This document shows, piece by piece, positions 57,291-64,000 of a stretch of 64,000 nucleotides of DNA. The position numbers were made by a program, and so were the translations under genes. This stretch comes from an uncultured Acidobacteriota bacterium (GTDB taxonomy: Bacteria; Acidobacteriota; Terriglobia; Terriglobales; Acidobacteriaceae): contig CAILAC010000012.1 in assembly GCA_903832055.1 (NCBI GenBank), positions 1 to 64,000 on the forward strand, written 5' to 3'. The notes beneath the pieces were generated by a model. It ran no database searches, was not told the DNA's origin, and worked only from the letters and a program-made list of their open reading frames with translations. Numbering within the stretch: position 1 is the stretch's first letter; each line of letters begins with the position of its first letter.

Positions 57291-58784
57291 ATGTCATTTG
57301 CAACGACGCCAGCTACGGCGATTAACCCCTGGATGCAGATCCTGGCGGCTCTGGAAAAAAAGGTCAATCGCCAATCGTTCGAGACCTGGCTTAAGCCAAC
57401 GCGATTCAGCCATATAGCCGGACGCACTTTGTACGTTCGCATTCCGACGGAAGAGTTTCAGCACATTGGCGATAAGTACAGCGACCTGGTGCAGGAGGCG
57501 ATTGACCTGTTGCGCCTGGACCTGGACGACGTGGCATTTGTGACGGCAGAGGAAGATCCGTCGCGGCCACCGATTCGCAGCGACGGCGGTTTTGGGCCGG
57601 TGCCAACGCATGCGCCGACGGCTCCGGCGGGCAGCCAGTCGGGGTACGGAAATTCCAACTTTGGCCAACAAAACAATTACGGCGGCCAGCAGGGCAACTA
57701 CAACGGGCAATCAAACCGCCGTGGTCAGTTCCAGCCAGTGCAGAGCCAGTTTGACTGGTCAACGGCGGCGCAACTGAACCAGCGCTACACGTTTGACAAC
57801 TTTGTGATTGGCAACGGCAACCAGTTCGCCCGCGCTGCTTCGCTTGCGGTGGCCGAGCGGCCCTCGAAGGCCTACAACCCGCTCTTTTTGTATGGCGGTG
57901 TGGGGATGGGCAAGACGCACCTGATGCATGCGATTGGCCATGAGGTAAAGCGGCGGCAGCCGATTGCCAACATCTGCTACGTCTCAGCGGAGAAGTTTAC
58001 CAACGAGATGATCAACTCGCTGCGCAACGACCGCATGACGAGCTTCCGTGACCGCTTCCGCACGGTCGACGTGCTGCTGATCGACGACATTCAGTTCATC
58101 GCGCAAAAGGAGCGGACGCAGGAAGAGTTCTTCCACACGTTCAACGCGCTGCACGAGAGCATGAAACAGATCGTCATCGCTTCAGATCGGCCGCCGAAGG
58201 AGCTTGCGGAGATTGAAGACCGGTTGCGGTCGCGCTTTGAGTGGGGCCTGATTGCCGACATTCAGCCGCCGGATCTGGAGACCAAGGTCGCAATCCTGCA
58301 GAAGAAGGCGGAGAGCGAATCGGCCAATCTGCCGACGGACGTGGCGATGTTCATTGCCTCGAATGTGCGGACGAACGTGCGCGAGCTTGAGGGCGCGCTG
58401 GTGCGACTGATTGCCTGGTGCAACATGAACGGCATGGAAATCACGCTGCAATCGACGCAGCAGTGCCTGAAGCAGTTCATCGACACGCAGGTACGCAAGA
58501 TCACGATCGACGCGATTCAAAAGGCCGTCGCGGAGAGCTTTGCGATGCGGGTGAGTGAGTTGAAGGCCAAGAACAACTCACGCGCGGTGGTGGTGCCGCG
58601 GCAGATTGCGATGTACCTGGCGAAGAACCTGACCGAAGCGAGCCTGCCTGAAATCGGGCGGCAGTTTGGTGGCAAGCACCACACGACGGTGATGCACTCG
58701 ATTGGGAAGATTGACGAGCTGCGGCGGACGGACAAGGACCTGAACCGGACCATCAACAAGCTGCAGGAGACGTTGAACCGGTAG
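57291..58784 (+). CDS. dnaA: Chromosomal replication initiator DnaA
   Basis: 497 residues from the ATG at 57291 (AAGGA upstream); a longer frame from 57129 is not credible. Domain I (about 1-90): PWMQILAALEKKVNRQSFET. Domain II (about 95-165) is an unusual Gly/Asn/Gln-rich linker (FGQQNNYGGQQGNYNGQSNR). Domain III has the P-loop GGVGMGKTHLMHAIGHEVKR (about 202-221), Walker B LLIDDIQF (about 260-268). Domain IV binds DnaA boxes (FGGKHHTTVMHSIGKIDELR near 459). DnaA opens oriC and regulates transcription. dnaN does not follow; a terminator and a GH51 gene do. Confidence 0.97.
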   Translation: MSFATTPATAINPWMQILAALEKKVNRQSFETWLKPTRFSHIAGRTLYVRIPTEEFQHIGDKYSDLVQEAIDLLRLDLDDVAFVTAEEDPSRPPIRSDGGFGPVPTHAPTAPAGSQSGYGNSNFGQQNNYGGQQGNYNGQSNRRGQFQPVQSQFDWSTAAQLNQRYTFDNFVIGNGNQFARAASLAVAERPSKAYNPLFLYGGVGMGKTHLMHAIGHEVKRRQPIANICYVSAEKFTNEMINSLRNDRMTSFRDRFRTVDVLLIDDIQFIAQKERTQEEFFHTFNALHESMKQIVIASDRPPKELAEIEDRLRSRFEWGLIADIQPPDLETKVAILQKKAESESANLPTDVAMFIASNVRTNVRELEGALVRLIAWCNMNGMEITLQSTQQCLKQFIDTQVRKITIDAIQKAVAESFAMRVSELKAKNNSRAVVVPRQIAMYLAKNLTEASLPEIGRQFGGKHHTTVMHSIGKIDELRRTDKDLNRTINKLQETLNR

Positions 58785-58810
58785 GTTTTCTGGGACTTTC
58801 AGGACAGAAG

Positions 58811-58846
58811 AATGGCCGCTTCGGACTGATGTCCGGAGCGGCCATT
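58811..58846 (+). terminator. Rho-independent terminator of dnaA
   Basis: AATGGCCGCTTCGGAC (58811-58826) pairs with GTCCGGAGCGGCCATT (58831-58846) around TGAT, with one mismatch pair. It lies 26 bp after the stop codon. Confidence 0.85.
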
Positions 58847-58860
58847 GTGCGTTTTAGAGT

Positions 58861-58916
58861 CGGGTGAAGCAGATTCCCTGACGGGAATGACAGCAAGAAA
58901 GACAAGTGCAAAAGCA
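58861..58916 (+). repeat. REP-like element, family A, copy 2
   Basis: GGGTGAAGCAGATTCCCTGA, then CGGGAATGACAGCAAGAAAG, then short A/G-rich units. The hairpin ATTCCC (58873-58878)/GGGAAT (58883-58888) is perfect. The same element occurs reversed at 4100-4200. Confidence 0.8.
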
Positions 58917-58944
58917 AGGGCAATTGCTGTCGGAATTTGTGGCT

Positions 58945-58984
58945 CCCACCCTGGCGACAACAACAAGTGCGTCGCCAGGGTGGG
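58945..58984. terminator. Long perfect hairpin beside family A repeat and after GH51 gene
   Basis: CCCACCCTGGCGAC (58945-58958) pairs with GTCGCCAGGGTGGG (58971-58984), 14 bp, with a 12-nt loop. It lies 35 bp after the GH51 stop (minus strand) and could be its terminator, but it also looks like the second half of the family A repeat. Confidence 0.6.
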
Positions 58985-59019
58985 GCGCCCAAATTGGCCT
59001 CAATTGAAACGAAAGCGAG

Positions 59020-60957
59020 CTACTTCTTTGTGTCTAACTCGATGACTTCAAAGGAGTAGCCGGGCATGGTGTGCTTGAGTTTGGTGCCGGTGACGGGCAG
59101 GGTGCTGTCGACCGGGACGATGTGTTTGGGTTCGGTGATGGTGTTGGTGTCGTTGGGCGAGAGCGCGTGAAGCTGGGTCAATTTGGCCGGGCCGGTGATG
59201 GCGCTGATTCCGCTCAGGTCGATCTCGATGGGCTGCGGGGTGGGAACTCCGTTGACGACCTTGACGAAGACCTTGCCGGTCGCATCGGACTTGGTGACGG
59301 AGTAGGCCACGCGCGTTCCGGCGCCGGTGATGGTTGAGGCCGGGACGGCGTCACCAATCTTGGCGGCGAAAAGCGACAGGACGTAGTAGCTGGGCGAGCC
59401 GTAGCTCGACAGGCCGTCGTAGCCGATCAGGTCAGGGTGCCACTGCATGCCGCCGTTGTGCACGTTGACCAGGAGTGGCGCGTAGCTGGACATGACGACA
59501 ACGTCGGAGTTGCGTTCGACGCCGGTGAGCCAGGCGGCGTCACCCAGGGCCGCGCCAAAGTCGGCGGTAGGGGAGCCCTCCATGGTGGCGTATTCTCCCA
59601 TGAAGATTTTGGGGCCGTTGCGGTCAAACTTGTCGTAGTGGTGCACGTCGTTGAAGTAGTTTTCGGCGCTGAGGTAGAAGTGGTCGTCGAGGACGTCAGG
59701 CTTGACGCTGGTGACGGGGGCGGTGGCGATGAGCTTCTGGTCAGGGTATTTGGCCTTGATGGCGTCGTGGAACTGCTTGAAGCGGCCGTCGTAGCTCTTG
59801 GATTGGTCGAACCAGTCTTCGTTGCCGACCTCAACGTAGGCGAGCTTGAAGGGCGCGGGGTGGCCGTCTTTAACGCGCTGCGCTCCCCACTTGGTGTCGG
59901 GGCCGCCGGTGGCGTATTCGATTTCGTCGAGGGCGTCCTGGACGTAGGGGTCAAGGGCGGGGCCGGGCTCGACGTGCTCCTGCTTCATGGAGTAGCCAGC
60001 GTAGACGGCGAGGACGTTCTGCATGTTGAGGTCTTCGCACCACTCAAGAAATTCGAGCAATCCCAGGCCGTCTGACGAGTGGTAGCCCCAGGGGCTGGGG
60101 TGGGTGGGGCGATCAACGAGCGGGCCGACGGTTTCCTTCCACTTGAAGCGCTCGTCAATGTGGTCGCCCTCAAGGTAGTTGCCACCGGGAAAGCGGAGGA
60201 AGGCGGGGTGCATGCCGGCGAGCTTTTCCATCAGGTCGACGCGGCGGCCGTTCACGCGGTTTTTGTAGGTTGGGGGGAAGACCGAGACGAGGTCGATCCA
60301 GAGGGTGCCGGGTTTGGTGAGGGTGATTTCGTAGTGGTACGCCTCGGATGCTTCGATTTTGCCGGTCTTGAGGGTGGCGGAGTACTGCTTCCAATCGCTG
60401 CCGATGGAAGGGATTTCGGCGCTGGCGACGCTTTTGCCGGTCTTGTTGCTGACGAGATTGAGGTGCAGCGGGCCGAGCGAGCCGGAGTCTGACTTGGCGT
60501 AGAGCGACGCGGCGTAGGTGGTGTCTGGCTTGAGCGGATAGCCCCAGTAGCCCTGGTTGCGCACTCCGGCGGGCTCGGCTTCGCTGGCGGCAGTGACGGT
60601 GATCTTGATGCTGTCGGTCAGCGCAGCGGAGGGGCCGGTGGTCTTGTCCTTCTCGACCTTGGCGCCGGCGGCGGAGTTCTGGAGGGTGAGCCAGTCCTGC
60701 TGGTTCCAGTCGCGGTCGCGCATGGTGCGGTTTTTAACCAGTTCGGGATAGAGGCCGCCGTCGTAGGAGAAGTTGATCTCCTCGGTCATGAGGCCGTAGA
60801 GGGTGGGGCTGACGGAGTGCTCAGTCTTGTCGACCTGGACGGCGATGACGGCTGGGGCCTTTGCGGGGGCCTGGGCAAAGCTGGAAAGCGAGGCGGGAAG
60901 GGCGAGAGCAATGCCCAGAATCGGGCTGAATATCCTGTGGGTTTTGAGCGACGGCAT
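59020..60957 (-). CDS. Alpha-L-arabinofuranosidase, glycoside hydrolase family 51
   Basis: 645 residues from the ATG at 60955-60957 (GAGG upstream); a 51-residue longer frame is unlikely. Signal peptide about 1-29 (ALALPASLSSFAQ). Residues about 35-200 include a carbohydrate-binding-like region (WGYPLKPDTTYAASLYAKSD). The GH51 barrel has HPAFLRFPGGNYLEGDHIDE, the acid/base Glu in AYVEVGNEDWFDQS (about 377) and the nucleophile in KIFMGEYATMEGS (about 455). It removes arabinofuranosyl side chains from plant hemicellulose or pectin, probably in the periplasm. Single gene after dnaA. Confidence 0.93.
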   Translation of the reverse strand: MPSLKTHRIFSPILGIALALPASLSSFAQAPAKAPAVIAVQVDKTEHSVSPTLYGLMTEEINFSYDGGLYPELVKNRTMRDRDWNQQDWLTLQNSAAGAKVEKDKTTGPSAALTDSIKITVTAASEAEPAGVRNQGYWGYPLKPDTTYAASLYAKSDSGSLGPLHLNLVSNKTGKSVASAEIPSIGSDWKQYSATLKTGKIEASEAYHYEITLTKPGTLWIDLVSVFPPTYKNRVNGRRVDLMEKLAGMHPAFLRFPGGNYLEGDHIDERFKWKETVGPLVDRPTHPSPWGYHSSDGLGLLEFLEWCEDLNMQNVLAVYAGYSMKQEHVEPGPALDPYVQDALDEIEYATGGPDTKWGAQRVKDGHPAPFKLAYVEVGNEDWFDQSKSYDGRFKQFHDAIKAKYPDQKLIATAPVTSVKPDVLDDHFYLSAENYFNDVHHYDKFDRNGPKIFMGEYATMEGSPTADFGAALGDAAWLTGVERNSDVVVMSSYAPLLVNVHNGGMQWHPDLIGYDGLSSYGSPSYYVLSLFAAKIGDAVPASTITGAGTRVAYSVTKSDATGKVFVKVVNGVPTPQPIEIDLSGISAITGPAKLTQLHALSPNDTNTITEPKHIVPVDSTLPVTGTKLKHTMPGYSFEVIELDTKK

Positions 60958-61057
60958 TTCTGGAACCTCTTCAAGTAAAGGTTTTCTTGAAATGCGAGTG
61001 TATGACCGACGCCTCGCAATTGGCAAGACTCTTACCCAGGAAATCGCGGTGAATTGC

Positions 61058-61069
61058 ATGTAAATACAT
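61058..61069. promoter_or_regulatory. Palindrome ATGTA-AA-TACAT in a divergent promoter region
   Basis: A 12-bp inverted repeat between divergent GH51 and Uma2 genes. It could bind a regulator of either. Single occurrence in this window as far as I can see, so this is a suggestion only. Confidence 0.3.
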
Positions 61070-61103
61070 TGCGTGACGGCATAAATCGCAGGATAATCGC
61101 TGC

Positions 61104-61637
61104 ATGGCAACCCAGCCGATCGCCGAACCTCTCATTTCAGTCGAGGAGTACCTGCGAACCGTTTACGAGTCGGATTGCGAGTACAACGAGGGAGTGGTCG
61201 AGGAGCGCAACTTGGGCGAGTTTGAGCATTCACTGCTTCAGGGCATGCTGGTGACGATTTTCATGAATCACGTTGCCGATTGGGGTGTGTTTGCCCTGCC
61301 TGAGCAGCGGGTGCAGTTGCGGGCCAGACGACTCGTGGTGCCGGATGTAGCGGTGCTGCGAATGGGGTTGTCGAGGGAACGGATTTTGACGCGGCCGCCG
61401 CTGATTACGATTGAGATCATGTCGCCCGAGGACCGGATGAAGAAGGTCACTGCCAAGTCGCTGGAGTATCGCGACTTCGGCGTGGAGCATATCTGGGTGA
61501 TCGATCCGCAAAAGCGGGTGGCATATCGCTGGGCTGAAGGCGGGATGCAATTGGTTGATTCCGGGGAGCTCACGGTGCCGGGGACGCCGATTTTGGTGCA
61601 GGTGAACGAGCTGTTTGCCCGACTGGACCAATTCTGA
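61104..61637 (+). CDS. Uma2-family (DUF820) endonuclease-like protein
   Basis: 177 residues. The family's PD-(D/E)xK-like core is visible: VEEYLRTVYESDCEYNEGVV, EFEHSLLQGMLVTIFMNHVA, ARRLVVPDVAVLRMG with Asp, PLITIEIMSPEDRMKKVTAK with Glu, and FGVEHIWVIDPQKRVAYRW. This family is abundant in cyanobacteria and Acidobacteriota, often as solitary copies with no known target. No toxin, transposase or restriction partner lies nearby. Divergent from GH51. Confidence 0.88.
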   Translation: MATQPIAEPLISVEEYLRTVYESDCEYNEGVVEERNLGEFEHSLLQGMLVTIFMNHVADWGVFALPEQRVQLRARRLVVPDVAVLRMGLSRERILTRPPLITIEIMSPEDRMKKVTAKSLEYRDFGVEHIWVIDPQKRVAYRWAEGGMQLVDSGELTVPGTPILVQVNELFARLDQF

Positions 61638-61643
61638 AGTAAA

Positions 61644-63824
61644 TCAGACTTTTGCGACCTCGACCAATGTGGAATAGAAGGTGGCGGCCTGGCCGATGTC
61701 GGTGAGGCGTTCGCTGGTGAGGGAGTTGACGTTTTGGCCGCCGGGGGTGAGTTTGGCCCAGTCGAGGCGGCTGGCGACAACGCCGGGGTTTACTTTTTCT
61801 GAAACAAGGGCGGTGAGGTTGAGGGTGCCGCGGTCGTTCCAGATGCGGATGGGGTCGCCGTCTTGGATACCGCGTGCGGCTGCGTCGGCGGGGTGAATTT
61901 CGAGGCGGTGGTTGGTCGTTGCTTCCATCTTCCGGTGGCCGTCGAGGTTGGCAAAGGTGGAGTTCATGTAGTTGTCGGCCTTGCGGGGCAGGAATTCGAG
62001 CGGGAAGCGGGCGGCATCCGGGCCGAGGCGGGATTCTGTTGGCGGGATAAAGGCGGGAAGGGGGTCCTCTCCTGCGGCGGCCAGAGTCTCAGAGTAAAAC
62101 TCGATTCTTCCAGTCGGCGTGGGGACGGGGCCGCTTTGGAATGGGCGGGCAGCGCCCTCGGGAAATTGCAGGTGAATATGGCCCTCGGCAGCCAGCGACT
62201 CCGCGGTGATGTGCTCCATGCCGGGATTTTGTGAGTGGCCGGTGGCGTCGGGGTTGAGGGCCTGGCGGATCATCTCTTCAGGGGTATCGCCGAAGCAAGG
62301 TTCGGTGAAGCCGCAGCGCTGGGCGAGTTGTGAGAAGAGCCAGACATTGGAGCGGGATTCGCCGACGGGCGCGATGGCCTGGTTGGATTGCTGGACGAAG
62401 TAGTGGCCGTAGGCGCCCTGGATGTCGGTGTGTTCGAGGAAAGTGGTGGCGGGCAGCACGAAGTCGGCGTAGTCGGTGGTGTCGGTAAGGAACTGCTCGT
62501 GGACAACGGTGAAGAGGTCAGGGCGCTGAAGCCCGGCGCGGACGGCGTTCTGGTTTGGAGCGATGGCGGCGGGGTTGGAGTTGTAGACGAAGAGGGCGTG
62601 GACCCTGGGATTGTTGGCGGGGCCTTCGCCGGGTAGGGTGCCCAGTTCGGTGAGTGCATGGCCAAGGCGGCTCATGTTGACGACGCGCGCCAGGCGGCCG
62701 AGGGGCGATGCGAGCGCGAGGTCGGGGCGCTCGATTGCGGCTGAGTTCCACTGAAACGCGCCGGACATGGAGAGCTGAGCACCACCGCCCAGGTGTCGCC
62801 AGGCCCCGGTAAGGGCGGGGAGCATGGCGATGGCGCGGACGGCGGTGCCGCCATTCTCAGAGCGCTGGACGCCGTAGTTCATGCGGATGACGGCGGGCTT
62901 GGTGGTGGCGTACTCGCGGGCGAGTTGCTCAATTTCGGCCGGGGTGAGGCCGGTGATTTGGGCTACGCGCTCGGGGGTGTATGCGCGGACGCGCTCAGAT
63001 AGCGGGGCAAAGCCGTGGGTCATTTCGTCGATGTAGTGCTGATCCTGCAGGCCTTCGCGGAGGATGACGTGCATGAGGCCGAGGGCGAGCGCCGCGTCGG
63101 TGCCGGGGCGGATGCTGATGTGCCAGTCAGCGAGGGCGGCGGTGCGGGTGCGGTAGGGGTCGATGACGATGAGGCGGGCGCCGTTGCGGCGAGCCTGTTC
63201 GACGAAGGGCCAAAGGTGAACGTTGGTGCCGTGGATGTTCGCTCCCCAGGCGAGGATGAGGCGGGATTTCGGGAATTCTTCGTTGGGGGTGCCGAGTTTT
63301 TTGCCGTAGACGAGTTTGAAGGCCTGGCCACCAGCCTCGGCGCAGATGGTGCGGTCGAGCTGCGAGGCACCGAGGCGGTGGAAGAAACGGCGGTCCATGG
63401 AGCCGTAACCCAAGAGTCCGATCGTCCCGGCGTAGCTGTAGGGGAGGATCGATTCGGGGCCGTGTGTTGCTGCGATTTGCTGGAGGCGGCTGGCGATGGC
63501 GGCGAGGGCTTCGTCCCAGGTAATTGGCTCGAATGCTTCGAGTTCCCTTCCCTTTTCTCCAGTTTTGCCTAACGGGCCTTTGGGGATGCCGGGCTTGCGG
63601 CGCAGCGGGTGAAGGATGCGCTGGGGGGAGTAGACACGGTCAAGGTATTTGGCGACTTTGCCGCACAGGAACCCTTGCGTCACGGGATGGGCAGGGTCGC
63701 CCTGGACTTTGACGGCTCGACCCTCGCTGTTGACCGTGACGAGGACGGCGCATGAATCCGGGCAGTCGTGGGAGCAGACGGTGTAGACGATGCGGAAGGG
63801 ACCTGTCTGGGTAGCGGCGGCCAT
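61644..63824 (-). CDS. Molybdopterin-dependent oxidoreductase with [4Fe-4S] cluster
   Basis: 726 residues. The N-terminus has C17, C21, C25 and C54 (VCSHDCPDSC, GFLCGKV) for a [4Fe-4S] cluster. The molybdopterin domains follow in order: ITWDEALAAIASRLQQIAAT, TICAEAGGQAFKLVYG (its Cys may be the Mo ligand), ILAWGANIHGTNVHLWPFVE, RLIVIDPYRTRTAALADWHI and the C-terminal dinucleotide-binding domain (NHRLEIHPADAAARGIQDGD, VVASRLDWAKLTPGGQNVNS). No Tat signal is seen, so the enzyme is cytosolic. The substrate cannot be read; no partner Fe-S or membrane subunit is adjacent. The 3' end faces the Uma2 gene at 6 bp. Confidence 0.93.
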   Translation of the reverse strand: MAAATQTGPFRIVYTVCSHDCPDSCAVLVTVNSEGRAVKVQGDPAHPVTQGFLCGKVAKYLDRVYSPQRILHPLRRKPGIPKGPLGKTGEKGRELEAFEPITWDEALAAIASRLQQIAATHGPESILPYSYAGTIGLLGYGSMDRRFFHRLGASQLDRTICAEAGGQAFKLVYGKKLGTPNEEFPKSRLILAWGANIHGTNVHLWPFVEQARRNGARLIVIDPYRTRTAALADWHISIRPGTDAALALGLMHVILREGLQDQHYIDEMTHGFAPLSERVRAYTPERVAQITGLTPAEIEQLAREYATTKPAVIRMNYGVQRSENGGTAVRAIAMLPALTGAWRHLGGGAQLSMSGAFQWNSAAIERPDLALASPLGRLARVVNMSRLGHALTELGTLPGEGPANNPRVHALFVYNSNPAAIAPNQNAVRAGLQRPDLFTVVHEQFLTDTTDYADFVLPATTFLEHTDIQGAYGHYFVQQSNQAIAPVGESRSNVWLFSQLAQRCGFTEPCFGDTPEEMIRQALNPDATGHSQNPGMEHITAESLAAEGHIHLQFPEGAARPFQSGPVPTPTGRIEFYSETLAAAGEDPLPAFIPPTESRLGPDAARFPLEFLPRKADNYMNSTFANLDGHRKMEATTNHRLEIHPADAAARGIQDGDPIRIWNDRGTLNLTALVSEKVNPGVVASRLDWAKLTPGGQNVNSLTSERLTDIGQAATFYSTLVEVAKV

Positions 63825-63860
63825 GGAGTCATTGTAGAGTGGCGGTGGAGGGAAAACGTG

Positions 63861-64000
63861 ATGCGATTTCGTGGATGGATGCTGGTGGGTACGTTGGGGT
63901 TGATGTTTGGCTATTTGGGAGTGGCGCGGGCTGCTGCTTCTGCGGGGCCAAAGGACGAGGCCGCAGCGATCCGCGCGGTACTGCAGGCGCAGGTGGCGGC
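63861..64000 (+). CDS. Secreted protein, 5' fragment (NTF2/DUF4440-like?)
   Basis: ATG at 63861 follows GGAGGG at eight-base spacing. The 46 visible residues are a signal peptide (GWMLVGTLGLMFGYLGVARA) and then KDEAAAIRAVLQAQVAA, which resembles the start of DUF4440/SnoaL-like NTF2-fold proteins. The right edge cuts the gene; the family is an inference from a short segment. Confidence 0.65.
   Translation, partial: MRFRGWMLVGTLGLMFGYLGVARAAASAGPKDEAAAIRAVLQAQVA

Overview
The window looks like chromosomal DNA of an Acidobacteriota bacterium, most likely family Acidobacteriaceae. The basis is family knowledge plus gene content: a GC-rich Gram-negative with BamA, Skp and LpxA/LpxI, an Oar-type TonB-dependent receptor with an N-terminal carboxypeptidase-like domain, a CRTAC/ASPIC-UnbV protein, a DUF5117-type secreted metalloprotease, a Tat-type ferritin-like protein, many secreted glycoside hydrolases and beta-propeller proteins, and an Ala/Lys/Pro-rich histone-like protein. 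No phage, integrase, transposase or CRISPR array was seen.

Layout. 0-1.5 kb (minus): the start of tuf preceded by four tRNA genes (Thr-TGT, Tyr-GTA, Thr-GGT, Gly-TCC) with two small ORFs between them; this resembles the thrU-tyrU-glyT-thrT-tufB operon of E. coli with the last two tRNAs swapped. 1.7-21.4 kb: mostly unlinked housekeeping and secreted genes: CsgG-like protein, PQQ-type sugar dehydrogenase, M23 peptidase, ThiL, metalloprotease, HEAT-repeat protein, ferritin-like protein, a large secreted propeller protein, alcohol dehydrogenase, MmcQ/YjbR protein and SDR. 21.5-34.4 kb: envelope biogenesis: fabZ-lpxA-lpxI, a peroxiredoxin, a histone H1-like gene, mltD, lepA, skp, bamA and a CPXCG zinc protein. 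An AT-rich gap after lepA holds two DnaA-box sequences.

34.5-37.3 kb: glutathione peroxidase, a LigB-type dioxygenase, a MerR regulator and a small zinc-ribbon protein. 37.9-50.6 kb is the most coherent accessory block: a LacI-type regulator (plus) faces a minus-strand run of a CRTAC/ASPIC protein, a TonB-dependent receptor, two adjacent TPR lipid- or periplasm-targeted proteins and a GH38 alpha-mannosidase. A 14-bp symmetric LacI-type operator (TGG-A-CG-T-CCA pattern) lies upstream of both the mannosidase and the receptor. I read this as a LacI-controlled mannoside-utilisation locus. 51.0-53.4 kb: an uncharacterised two-gene unit (membrane TPR protein and small acidic secreted protein) bordered by members of a palindromic repeat family.

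53.7-58.8 kb: the conserved yidC-yidD-rnpA-rpmH block divergent from dnaA, but without dnaN beside dnaA and without perfect DnaA boxes in the intergenic region. 58.8-64 kb: REP-like repeats, a GH51 arabinofuranosidase, a Uma2-family nuclease, a molybdopterin oxidoreductase, and the 5' end of a secreted protein cut by the window edge. Start codons were chosen from ribosome binding sites and signal peptides; several genes appear to use TTG or GTG.
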